Source: Phialocephala subalpina
Lineage: Eukaryota; Ascomycota; Leotiomycetes; Helotiales; Mollisiaceae
Assembly: GCA_900073065.1 (NCBI GenBank)
Contig: FJOG01000007.1
Coordinates: 688,696-752,695 of the forward strand
DNA: 64,000 nucleotides
Direction of reading: 5' to 3'
The notes below the pieces were generated by a model, which saw only the letters and a program-made list of their open reading frames with translations, searched no databases and had not been told where the DNA came from. Made by a program: the position numbers and the translations under genes. This document shows positions 36,340-47,153 of this stretch, piece by piece; within the stretch, counting starts at the first letter, position 1, and every line of letters begins with the position of its first letter.

Positions 36340-36518
36340 CTTGTATACCCTTTCTCATCACTTTTTGGAGACATGAACACTATTTTTCATCCTTCAGCTG
36401 TGTCTCCCATACCACAAACTACAATTCACCCCAAGTACTTGGCCCTGTCTCCCAGTCACATGAGCCCCGCCCCGCCCCGCGCTGTTCTTTTCAGGTATAA
36501 GTTCGCAGCTTGTGACCG
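36340..36518 (-). promoter_or_regulatory. Promoter-like cassette, array unit 3
   Basis: On the minus strand: CGGTCACAAGCTGCGAACTT (36518-36499), GCGCGGGGCGGGGCGGGGC (36482-36464), GGTGAATTGTAGTTTGTG (36430-36413) and GGGTATACAAG (36350-36340). A minus-strand frame starting at about 36320 is open for over 100 codons but matches nothing known. Confidence 0.45.
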
Positions 36519-36908
36519 AGATCTCAACCTGCAAACCACAAGTTCCACGGTGTTGAGCTTGACATGAAGCCTGGGAAGAACCGTGTCTACGGCTGGGAGG
36601 TTGTGGGTATGTGGAGAGGTGACAGGGCCTGAAGGTTGAGAGTAGAGATTAAGATGGACTGTAATGCTGTCAAGTTGCAAAGACAAGAGTGAAAACTTGA
36701 TAACAAACAAAAGCTGATAACAAGCACAGAATCAGACCAAAAAGTATGGCACTGGACCTCCACAATGAATTTCTCCTTGGTCTCAAGTTCCTAGAAGGTT
36801 ATTGGCGTAAAGCAGTAGACGGCAATGGAGATGGCAAAGACATACCTATTCACCACCATTTCCATCACCCAGAGGTGGTTAGTTGTCAAAGGAGATAAGG
36901 AGAAAAGG

Positions 36909-37089
36909 CTTATATACCCATATAAGAGGTAAACACTAATCGCTAGCCCCTCCTTTCACTCCTGTGACATCACAAACTACTATTCACCTCCACTTTCTCT
37001 TTGGGGCCTCCACCCGCCTCACACTGCCCCGCTCCGCCCCGCGCTGAGGTTTTCCTACCTTCCAAGTATAAATTCGCAGCTTGAGACCG
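36909..37089 (-). promoter_or_regulatory. Promoter-like cassette, array unit 4
   Basis: On the minus strand: CGGTCTCAAGCTGCGAATTT (37089-37070), a GCGCGGGGCGGAGCGGGGC box (37043-37025), GAGGTGAATAGTAGTTTGTG (36990-36971) and GGGTATATAAG (36919-36909). Downstream, ATGGAAATGGTGGTGAATAG is followed by a GTATGT donor at about 36845. Confidence 0.45.
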
Positions 37090-37540
37090 TAATTCAAATC
37101 AATAAAGCAGAAAAAGCATGGCTGGGGTTTGAGGGAACTGTGGTTGTGCGGCGCCACCTCCATACTTATGGCTATGCCGTCATTCGTAGGTGGAGAGGAG
37201 ACAGCACTACTAAGGTACCCCTATTGTAAATTGAGAGCATTGGAATACTGAAGTTGAGCTGTAGTGCTGTCAACTGAGATGAGAGATGAAACGAAGGGAT
37301 TAACAGCAAAAGACAGTTGACAACAACCTAAATTTAAATTAAAGACAGAAATCAAGGTAGCGAAGACCTGGTACCGAAATCAATTCGTCCTCTTTTCCAC
37401 TTGAAAAGCGTGGGCGGAAGTAAAGGAGCTGGTGAATGCAAGACGACAAAGACACACACACCCATGGTCACCGACACGAACACCAAGATAATCTTTGTTA
37501 GCTACAAGGAGGAACAGGAGAGCGTTTATATACCCCTCCC

Positions 37541-38615
37541 AGCTGTCGGCTTACAGTAGCACCCTTTGCACTTTCTATGCACATCTATAAGTGAATGTGT
37601 ACCAGCCCTGATTACACTAGCAAGTATTAAAGCCAATTCGTCTTCGTAAAGGGTTATATAAACGACCATCTTACCAACCTCTGGCGATTAGCGAAGTATG
37701 CTTCGGACACCCTACGCGTTAACCTTATATAGAGGACGAAGGATCCATGTAACAAGCGCTATGACGTTGCTCAGAAAGTCCGAACAGAGACATAGCGAGA
37801 TGGAGGAATTCAATCAAAAGATCGCTGACAGGCATATCCAGTCGCTGACAGACATATCCAGTCTAGAATTAACGAGCTGCGACGAGAAGCAAAAGTTGAC
37901 AGCAGAATGGAAATGACAACAAAACTAGCAGATTCTGCTTCGAAGACGTCAGACGTGGAGGCCGCAGAAGCCCAAGCTGGGGTGGGAACAAGTACTGACG
38001 TCGTGATGGACAGCTTTGGTCGCTGGCCAAGCTCTTCACTCCTTCCTTCAGCTTGGATTTGTTCGTGCAGCTAGATTCCGATCGAATGAAACAGTTTTAT
38101 AGGATGCTCACTTATCCCGTTCATCTTGGCAATGCAAAGTCAATGCGCAGCCTTGCTATTTCAAGATTTCAAATTCGTAGCACTTGCCAGGAGTCCATTG
38201 CGAGAAACGGTCGATAAGTCAATGTTTGAATCAAGAACCAGCACTCATCATTTTCGAGAACCAAATCACAGAATCCAAATCATTGCATTCTCGATGCAGA
38301 GATCAGAGATCACCACTTGACTCCACTCCGCTGTCTATATACAATAATATTTGTCCAAAAATTACAGCAGATCTGCCTTCCCAAATGTCCCAGTCCCAAG
38401 GCGCCATGCTGTGCCTGCTAAATGTCCAAAGATTGTAGTAAATAAGGGTATAGTATAGTATGGTATAAGATCGTTCGTTTTCGTGTCTGTGTCGAAAAAA
38501 TGGTCCTTCTGTTTTATATATCATCATTATTCGTCCTCGTCGTGTCGTCCTCCCCACCCGTCCCTGTCATTATCCCTATGTCCAAAATGACTGTCGTTAT
38601 CTTTGTAGTCGAGAG
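37541..38615. other. Intergenic region
   Basis: Past the array. Anonymous DNA with a short direct repeat (CAGTCGCTGACAGRCATATCCAG words at about 37830-37862) and the 3' flank of the membrane-protein gene. No supported gene. Confidence 0.4.
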
Positions 38616-40401
38616 TTATTGATGGTGTTCCCTCTGCTCCGTTAGATCCCTCTCTGAGCCACTACCGAAGTCCTCCTCTTGTACTCTGCCAACTCTCGGA
38701 CTCCCAGGATCAACCTGTATGCTGGGAAGCTGTGCGAGCCGCAGGCTCGGCAATTGAGGCAGACCGTCTACTCCACTTCTTCGACTACCTCTTGATGAAT
38801 TCGAACTGCTTGTCCTGCTCTCACTGACCAATTGTCCAATATGTGCGGATCCCCTCCTCGATTCCCGTCGACTGCTCGCTGCTGATTGCCGTCTCGAATC
38901 CAGAGGACTTACTTCACCTGTGCTGTGGCGGTTGAATTGTGAAGTGGGTGGCGAAGTGGGTGGCGAAGTGGGAGGAAGTTCAGATTCGATCGAAGGATTG
39001 GCCTCGCCGCGTGCAAGTACAGGTGAGGAATAATCTGGAGGTGGTTCGAGAGGATTAGTTTGGATTTCGTCGTGTGGCGTATCGAGCGAGATGTTCTCGT
39101 ATCCTGGCGGACTGTTCGGTGGAATATCATCGTGCTCGATCATTTCTGGACTGCTTCCTGCTCTTGTGCCTGCTGTTCCTGGTCGTTCCGATTGGTGACT
39201 TGGGCGGCCTACACTACTTGCTGCTCCGGAATTCGCTCGTGATCGGGTCATTCGTGGAGAAGGCAGGTCGTCGTTCATGGTGTCGAGGGATAGTACGGAG
39301 CTGGCGGATCTGTCGCGACGGTGGTAGTGTGATGAGGCTGCTATTGAGGCCGCATCGCCCAGTAGGCCTTGCCGTTCACTCTCTGTGCTGTTGGCTCGTA
39401 ATCTGGTACCATCATGTCGAGCTACTCCTAACTCTGCGTATGATACTGAAGATACTGCTCGCTGTCGTTCCTTCTTGATTCTGTCATGTTCTGCCCGTAA
39501 ATCTTCCACCGTCTGAGAAGCACTTGTACTGCTTGCTGCTCGAGCTCTGGCAGCAATTTCCCGTAACGCAACGTAGTCTCCTCGTTCCCGTGCTTCACGC
39601 CGTAACCGTCTTCGTTCTTCTCGCTCTTCGTTTTCTCGTCTTCGTGCAAGGCGTACTTGGTATAAGGCTTCCATTTCTTCTTCTCGTCGCATTTCCTCTT
39701 CATCCACAGTTTCCGGGAACTCGATTACGACATCAATTCCGCCACGATCGCCTTCCCTGCCTAGGACTTGTTCGTGGGCCATTGCATTCTGGTGATATGC
39801 TGGTAATGTCATAACGGATCGCACCGATGTATTCCTATCGACACCCGCCGCTGCAGTATTCGCCTCAGCGGCAGCTACAGCTTCTCGAGTTGCCGCATCG
39901 AAGGAAGATGGTGGAACTGCTGATCTACCTGGTACTCGGAGACCAGTCGCTCGGCCGTTCGATATTGGTTCGAGAGATTCGTTCTGGTCTGGGAGGCGGT
40001 AATTCTTTGGATTCGGATTCCACTTCTCCCATAACTTCTTCAAAAAAGGTGTAGGTACATATTTTGGGTTCTTGTGTCGCACTCGGGTTCGTCGGAGGAC
40101 CATATAAATCGCGATTGCTACGAGGAGTCCTACAATAGCTGCTACTACCGGCTGCGTAAGTTGTTAGCAACTGGTTGCCTGGTGGCGGGGAATTGCATAC
40201 AATTATCACCGAAGTGTTGTTGCTTCCGCCCGAGGACGATGTACTCGTCGCTGAAGGTGTCGGCGTCGCGGATGGGGTCGCAGTAGAAGTCATGTTCCCC
40301 ACAGAGATACTCGAAGCAGGACCTCCTGGTTGTGTCGAGTCTGGTCCATTTCCGTTCCCAGCCTGGCGAGCCAGCAATCCGACAGCGTTGAACAGATGCA
40401 T
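38616..40401 (-). CDS. Single-pass membrane protein with PY motifs, putative Rsp5-type ubiquitin-ligase adaptor
   Basis: Two exons, 40401-40201 and 40151-38616, give 578 residues. Residues 1-67 are Ser/Thr-rich, probably lumenal or extracellular. A membrane helix follows directly after the intron (PVVAAIVGLLVAIAIYMVLR), then a long cytosolic tail beginning with basic RRTRVRHKNPKYVPTPFLKK. The tail has IDVVIEFPETVDEEEM, a strongly charged coiled-coil-like stretch rich in E and R (about residues 215-260), Ser-rich linkers, and three ligand-like motifs: TLPAY, SPPGY and PPPDY. PPxY and LPxY sequences bind the WW domains of Rsp5/Nedd4 ligases, so a role in sorting or turnover of membrane proteins is a reasonable inference, not a proven one. 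A PPTSPPTSPPTS repeat precedes the C-terminal region. Intact. Confidence 0.8.
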
Positions 40402-41436
40402 TATGGTGGATAAACGAGCGTGATCTCAATGAAGAGATGTATTATACGTTTGTAATGATTTTGTCGTCGAATTGGCCGCCTCCTCGTTGACCATAGAATA
40501 GGCTGACGACCGGCGAATATTCCGACTGCTGACGCGCTGCTCTTTTAACTTTGCAGGACTCGGTTGGTTGGTGGTGGCAGGGCGATTGGCGCTCAATGTC
40601 TCGTCAGCATTCGCATGATCGTCTTTGTCGGAGTCGCCACAGCGATGAAGATGAATGTGTGACGCGGGTGAGATGGGGAGAAAGGGAGATATGGTGATGG
40701 AGCTGACGAGAGACTTTGGGACTTGAGGTTCTTGTTGCTCTTCCAGAGCAGAAGTTGGCCATGGGCAACTGCAGCTTGGCACTCCTCTCTCCTATCGAAG
40801 AGGCCGGTAAGTGGCTCGTACGGGGGCCAATCAGGCTGAGTCCGCCCTAAGTCGAATGAGGTTGGTAGGCGGGGCAGGGAGACTGGTGATTGGGTGTGCG
40901 CCGGAAGCGACGCCTCGGATAAAAGATTCGAGGTATTTTAAGGAACAGGCGAGGGGGTGGCACGTTGGTGGCATGCACCACTCACTAATACAATTGTGGC
41001 TGGTATCATCAACAAGGCTTCCAATTACATCAATGAAGATCACCGTGGGACGGATATTGTCGCGACATTGGTTCCAATATGCACGTCAATTCGTTCATTT
41101 GTTTGATCTGTCAACCATGAGCATGATTCCTGCCGATCAGGGTGCTGTCTGAGAAGTTCAGATGAGGCTTCCTCTTCACCACCATCCCAACGACACATCA
41201 CCTTGATGTTGTAATGCATAGGGCAGAGACTTCCGACGATGGATGTGTCAGATGGTCTTGTTCGAGAATTCCTCCCGGTACGTACCTGGCCTGAAGTGTT
41301 GAGGCTGAAGTGAGGCTGAGCGCAATCCTTAGGTCGTCCTCCCTCGAATATTACTTCGGAAGTCACCTTTTCCCTCTTTCCTTCTTGCATCGTAGCACTT
41401 CAACGAGGCTCGATATCGAGCAGATGAGCCACTCCG
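40402..41436. other. Intergenic region upstream of the membrane-protein gene
   Basis: Contains its promoter and 5' leader; a minus-strand frame at 40426-40782 is probably leader sequence. Nothing else is supported. Confidence 0.4.
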
Positions 41437-41613
41437 ATGCATCCTTTCGACGAATACGACGCCTGGATTGAGGATTCGATGATCGCACTTGTATCAGGAC
41501 GACGATTCACTCAGCTGGCGTTACTTGGCCAATTCAAACAGCCCAAAGCCTTCGAGCCCGCGATTCCACTGCTGCAGATTCATGAAGTGTCAGGAACAAT
41601 CCGTACTAAGTAG
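41437..41613 (+). CDS. Small ORF, 58 codons, unrecognised
   Basis: ATG at 41437, stop at 41611-41613. The peptide begins MHPFDEYDAWIEDSMIALVS and continues with FTQLALLGQFKQPKAF. It has balanced composition with acidic and hydrophobic alternation, no Cys, no signal peptide and no membrane segment. It could be a genuine small protein, or one exon of a larger lost gene. No neighbouring frame completes it by an obvious splice. Confidence 0.3.
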   Translation: MHPFDEYDAWIEDSMIALVSGRRFTQLALLGQFKQPKAFEPAIPLLQIHEVSGTIRTK

Positions 41614-42119
41614 AGAAGAGACTTAGAAGGCATGTAGAGAATCCTAGTACTACCAGGTGAAGACGGAACGAAGGCCGATGCATCTGCCAGTGCAGCGTGC
41701 GTCGTAATGATTATTTTCAATTGCGAATACTGTTCAGTTTTTGTGCTTCTAGTCTTCGCTTGCGAGTGTGAAGCCTTGTTTGATGTTTCTATGTACATTT
41801 TGCTTATTTCCTAAGGTACACTACAAATAATGGGCGAAGGCCAATCGCTCAGCTCAAGGACGCGTAGGGCATAACTCATGCTCGCTCCTTTTATGCTCAG
41901 GACCTTGTGTCAACTGAAGCAGCAATCGCAAAGCTTGGCACACACAGACAAGTCGCATTCAGGAAGTCGCGTCATCCGCACCTGCTTGGATGAGGGTGCC
42001 GAGATCAAGGAGGAAGGTGGGGGTGCAGAGCCAGACTCATTCTCTCCTCGTCCTCGACTGTCTTTTTTCTTCCCTGCAAAACTGTTAGTTCTCGCACACA
42101 CGCACCGTGAGAACACCAC
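41614..42119. other. Intergenic region
   Basis: The 3' flank of the 2EXR E locus. No supported gene. Confidence 0.4.
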
Positions 42120-43200
42120 CAAACTCACCCGAACTCTAGAAATCTCATTCTTGGCCATTGCGACGCCGTTTCCATCACTGATCAAAGTGATCTCACGTTG
42201 GTAAGCATTCGGATAGCTTTCCGGTAGGACTTCGATCTCACACCCAGCACAATCGCGAAGGTCTTCCAAAAATGCCCCATTATCACGCATCAGCTCCCCC
42301 AATATCTACCCTAGAGATGATCAATGCATCGTAAACCTTTGGATCGGTACCAATGGTTAGAGGTCGAATGTTCGCAAACGAGAACGTCGGCTTGTCGTCC
42401 CCAACCCAGATGTTCGTACCAACACCTGCAAGCCCTTGACCTGACTCAACGAGAGCCATGCCGGACAGGAGACGCTGCTTGAAAGTGGCCTGCTCTAGGG
42501 TCATGCCATAACTTTCAGTTGGCACCAAGATGCATTTGTCGTTGATCTCGCCTCTCCACGATTCCATGCTCCTGACTCCACGACAAAAGTGACCTCCTTC
42601 AGCCATCCGGCACCACCAAAACGAAAACCAATTGCCGAGAGTGCAGCATCGAATCCATGCAAAGCCTGCATGGTTGTAACTCCGCCAACAACACCCCACG
42701 ACTGGTTATTATGGTCGCAGCACTGCTCACCCATGCCGCTCATATGAATTGCGATTCTCTCGATGTCTCGCTAGGGTCGGTTACGAGGACCTGGAGCAGG
42801 GTTGTGACACAGGTGCCTTTATCAAAGAACAGAATATCGCAACCTCTGTTGAAGTACATGCATCTCTCCGTTGGGAAGAATTTCCGACCACTGGTGATGG
42901 TATCGAATGTCTGGATTCTATACGCCAACTTGGCCTCAGAGCACGACTCTTGATTGACGTGCAAGATTGATGGAAAGACCCGTGATCGAGGGGAAACACG
43001 ATGCCTGTAATGATCACCCCTGCGGATGTTATCCTCATTGTGGGAAGGGCGCCATTCGATCTCGATCAGGCGGAGTTGTCTCATGGCATGATGCCAGATC
43101 TACAATCGCAGTTCAGAGGGAAGTCTCAGGAAGGGGTGGAAGGTTTTAGAGGACCACTGCCGACATCATATCAGCATTTTGATCTTCATAGTGAGCAGCG
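42120..43200 (-). pseudogene. 2EXR-domain gene E, decayed
   Basis: The 2EXR start KTFHPFLRLPSELRL is followed by a TAG at 43102-43100 and then IWHHAMRQLRLIEIEW, so the stop replaces a residue inside the signature (a CAG-to-TAG change would do it, a CpA-context RIP product). Then SILHVNQESCSEAKLAY and RCMYFNRGCDILFFD. One base is missing near 42770 (VTDPS/DIERIAIHMSG) and another near 42555 (GAWNRG/EINDKCI). An extra G in a five-G run near 42298 separates YDALIISRV from GELMRDNGAFLEDL. The C-terminal module (GWLKEVTFVVESGAW, KPTFSFANIRPLTIGTDPKV, CAGCEIEVL) is recognisable and ordered as in gene D. Dead by four independent lesions. Confidence 0.85.
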
Positions 43201-44480
43201 ACGGCGAGTTCCTACCGGTGAGGGGCAACGGGGGCGACTCTCTGGGTACCACCCTTCGCAATTCTGCCCTTGCGTTGACGTCTAGCACCCCAGCCACCAC
43301 GATTGCCGTGGGAACCAGATGCTGCTTGTCCGTCTGGCTGAGAACTCTCAATTGAAGAGATTGGATTATCGGTTCTACGATTAGGCCAGCCACACTACTT
43401 GTTCCAAGCGCCCGGCGGTCTCTTATACTAAGATATCGATGGTGTTGCCAGCGATAGCCATCGGTGCCATGGCTGTGGTGACTTCGTTCATAGTAGAAGC
43501 TGCGCTCGAAGACTTTAGATACATCAGCATGAGCAAGACCTTTCGTTGTCGCGTACCAGTAGCCGTACGCCACCAAGGACTAAATATCCCGAGAATAAGG
43601 AAAGGACGTACATTCAGACCAGCTTGCGCCGCGACCAGTGAGCTACTGTTCTCGGATACGGGATCAGAATGAGTGATGTCGGTAGCCTGGAGTGTAGGTT
43701 GTCGCAACGCTGGAGCCTGTGCGGAAGATGTAGGAAAGGTGTCGATATCCGCTCCAGGACCGCGACCTTGGTGGCTTCGAGAACCCATGATAGACGCGGA
43801 GGATGTTGATTGCGAAGTAACGAGGAAAGACAATGCGCAAAACAAAACGCAATGGGTCGCTTGCCAGTGCGATGCGGTTGAAGATGGAGTTAAGGGAGTC
43901 TCGAGACCGGAATGAAGGATTTTCTAAGTAGCAAGGCGGAAATCGGTGTTGTTACAGGGAAGAGTTGAAGTTGTAGCCTTGGTAGATTGAAGGAGATTAT
44001 ATGCTATACCAAGACCCGCTTTTCGCTAGTGCGGATCCGCGGCTTTGCTTTGAGACCTAATCTTTCATCCGATATTTTGGCAAGGCTACGAGCACGTGGA
44101 GGGGTGTTGGAGATTCTCCGATCCTTCTGTTGTCTCCAAAATTTCACGTTCATTCAAAGCATGAATGTTTATCACTCAGAGTAAGAAGAAGTAAATATGT
44201 TAGTTTTCTTTTTTCCCTTTTGCTCTATCGAAGAAGCAAGAGCTAACCTACACAATACCAGGACACCGATATCTCACCGAGTGGCAAGGGGCGAGTTCAT
44301 CTAGCTGCTATACACACGCTACCAGCTCCCAAGTCTCTTGTTCCGATGATTAAATATAGAAACGCAAGAGTGCCAAAGTGATCAGAGATGATACCAGTCA
44401 ACGCAAAGCCCTACGAGCCTGTGAGCAGAAAGAAATTCGGTGACGGAGATTATTCCATGTCAAGCATAAACTCTCGGAAG
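43201..44480. other. Intergenic region between 2EXR loci E and F
   Basis: Minus-strand frames at 43423-43845 and 43166-43576 are open for about 140 codons and could be decayed lead-exon sequence of gene E, since the second runs in frame into it across a TGA. No motif supports them. The remainder is anonymous. Confidence 0.35.
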
Positions 44481-45600
44481 TTGGGATCATACTAGGGCTG
44501 GTTAGCATTTGCATGCTACTCTTTAGCTGAAGTTTAAACTTACCATCCAATTCCGCATCATACTCATTGCATTTTGCACACCACTACTCTCCCCAAAGAA
44601 ACCAATCTCTCGGAAATCATGATTGGCCTTTTCTGGTGTAACCCGAATCTGACAGCTATTCACATCCAGCAGAACGTCAAGAAATCCTCCGGACTGGAGT
44701 TGGTTGATTTCCTACAGACAAACTGTGTACGCACTGTAGACTGTCCCTGCTGGAGCACGCGGAGTGTGGCTGATGAATTGGAAATCGGGTTTGTTGTCGC
44801 CCAACCACTCGTTCCTTGTCTTCTTCCCCAATTGATTGAAAAGACCTTGGCCCATTCGAACCCTATGGACATCCTTCAGCATCTGGCATTGTAAATGATT
44901 CAACGCTTTAGTCAATCCAACAGAACTCCCATAATTTGCTGGACGATAAAAAGTCGTGTGATCACCTCTCGAGGTTTCATGGGGTAAGGTTAAGGCTCAG
45001 AGTGGACCACAGAGGGGACCTCTTTTAGCCCACGAAGACCTCCATCGAAGAACTCCCGTTGGTTTTACTGCAATCTTTAGCGCCCATGAAGAGCTGTCAT
45101 GATTGAGATGGGTTGAATTTGCCAAGAACGTGCACCTTAAGGGTATATTAGGGGTACTTCAAGCCTGCAACAGTCGTCGACGCCTGGCTCTAGCATCACA
45201 GCTACTCTGGGAATCGACAGTCCACGGTGTTGGCTATGTTGAATGAGCCTTCTGATAGTATTCGCACAGGAGTTCAGTCCAAACAAGAGGATATCAAAGA
45301 GCGGATTGTAGTAGATTTCGTTGCTGCGGCTTGTCCAACTGCTGCTATCGAAGGATCGAAGCTCGTAGATGCATAGTGCCTCACCTCGAGATTCTTGGTT
45401 GACATGCAAGATAGCTGGTACCTTTCGGGAACGAGGGCAGCCCGGCAGACGCGGTGGGAGGTTGTGGTCGGTGACTCGTTCGATCTCGATGAAGCGCGAA
45501 ACGTAGCAGGCCTTGTGCCAGATTTTGATTCAAAGCTCAATTGGAACCTTGCTGAGGTTAAATTGTTCCTCTTGGGTGCTAATATGGTTAGCATATACAT
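44481..45600 (-). pseudogene. 2EXR-domain gene F, decayed
   Basis: Begins with QEEQFNLSKVPIEL, a TGA at 45532-45530 (probably from CGA), then IKIWHKACYVSRFIEIERV, AILHVNQESRGEALCIYELR and IYYNPLFDILLFG. After about 45137 the frame breaks. GGLRGLKEVPSVV (about 45030), DNKPDFQFISHTPRAP (about 44790) and FREIGFFGESSG (about 44590) recover the C-terminal module in other frames. The order matches gene D. The N-terminal stop falls within two codons of the position hit in gene E. Confidence 0.82.
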
Positions 45601-47153
45601 CATTTCTGAAGAGTAGCAGGCTTTGAAATGCCTTTTGATGTTTGTATCTCCTTGGTGGTTGGTAGCCAGATGTTGCTTTGTCTCGTTCTCATTTGCAGTG
45701 ATATTGATAGCAGCTTGATCGACGCAGTTGAGAGCTGACTGGGTGTTTGAATGTTTAGTCGCAAGAGCGGTCGTGGGGCTTGTGCTACCTCTTCCTTCAG
45801 CTTACCATCTTGCTTGTCCCTGGCTCCTTGTACCTTTATTGCTTGAAAAGGTCAATGCTCATTGCAGACATGTTGGATGCGAATTCGATTGTGTGCTTCG
45901 TAACTGATAGCGCACGCGAGCTAGAAGGGGCTAAGATAGAGACCTACAATAAATTGCTGTCAGCTCTATGGGTTGGAGTTGACGTATCAAAACATCATAA
46001 GTATAACGTGCCACGAGATCCGCGCAGCTTTGGGGAATTACATAAAGACTGTTTCTCATCGGCCGCGGCCTGAGTGGCGTCTCTAGCAGGTGTAGACATG
46101 CTTGTAGGAAGAGCTAGTGTTGAATGATGCTCTCTTGTGGAGTATTGGCCAACTTGTTGCTGCCAAGCGCACTGTCGTTGGGGAGCATTACGAAAGTGAT
46201 ATTGTTGTTGTCGCGGGTTTGCACAAGTTTTTGGGCACCTATTAAGTCCCAGAATAACAGTATCCTCGAGGTTTTTTTTGGTTCTGCGCTTGCTCTAGCC
46301 CGGTTTAGACATGTCGAGACTCACCGCCGACATACGAACGTTGGCTATCTCGAAGGTGTTACTCACAAGCGCATTCGATACCACAACCGAAAGCCGCTTG
46401 TAATCTAATCATTCCCTAAGGCTTCTCTTTGATATTTGATGCTACTTACAATGAAATACATGGCCTCCACTTGGAGGACATCCTATACTGAGAGTCTGGG
46501 AACGATGATGCTGTAGATGGTCATGTGACCGGGACATTATGCATCCTTTGCGTACACATCTGGACTGCTTAGTACTCTAATATATAACACGGAGATTGTT
46601 TGTATGCTGAGAATTTTGTCCAACAATCTCTCTTATGGTAAGTCTGAGTTCATCAGCCACGACTCTTGAGAACAACCGTTAACATACCACTCGATCACTA
46701 GATCAAACTCAGATCATGGGTCAAAGGCCCGTGTGGCATCAAAATGAATGACAAGATTGCAGGCAAGGAAAATACTTCGATTCTGTTTGCACCTGTACTC
46801 TCAAAGCAGATCACCACGACATGCAAACAAAGGCATCACTTCAGCTCTCGGGCTGCTCTCCCCTTTGTTGAAGTTTTTGTTCATATCTTATTATGTAAAG
46901 CTGCCCGCGGCAGATATCATTAATAGAGGACTCTCATGTATTAGTTCTCTAATGAAGACATGGAAAGGATTTCGGCGGAGTGCTCCACTGCTCAAGCCCC
47001 TAAAAACCATTTGGTTACTTGAGCGGGAGATCGAATGTGTTCTCAATGTAAAGGATCAATATTGGTGTTGTTAGGCCAAGTTGATACGCGGTGCATTGCT
47101 TGAGCTGCTAAGTTCAAGACATTGCCATGAGCATGGACATAGTTTGCGAATTT
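45601..47153. other. Intergenic region
   Basis: About 1.5 kb between 2EXR loci F and G. Frames at 45780-46073, 46124-46408 and 46748-47074 have no motif and most lack convincing starts. No repeat structure noticed. Confidence 0.4.

Larger units (their letters stand above)
35131..37540 (-). repeat. Diverged tandem array, four to five units of about 570-620 bp
   Basis: The same ordered landmarks recur. A TATA-like CTTATATACCC appears at 35147, 35774, 36340 (CTTGTATACCC), 36909 and 37525. A CACAA(N)TA(C/T)AATTCACC motif is at about 35812, 36411 and 36971. GC-rich CCCCGCCCCGC is at about 35162, 35869, 36463 and 37027. A GTATAAGTTCGCAGCTTGTG block ending in ACCG is at 35331, 35901, 36494 and 37064. 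Between cassettes lie further related words (TTGATAACAA / TTGACAGCATTACAG on opposite strands, and pyrimidine-rich stretches) at about 35540, 36140, 36690 and 37290. Units are too diverged to be recent. Read on the minus strand, each cassette looks like a promoter facing a roughly 400-nt body. I cannot identify an encoded product. Confidence 0.75.

Noticed and set aside
35131..37540. CRISPR-like or LTR interpretation of the repeated units
   Set aside because: The units are about 600 bp, diverged, and lack uniform spacers, TG...CA ends or retrotransposon coding domains.
39060..39814. Plus-strand Leu/Val-rich frames
   Set aside because: Antisense of the Ser/Glu/Arg-rich tail of the PY-motif protein.
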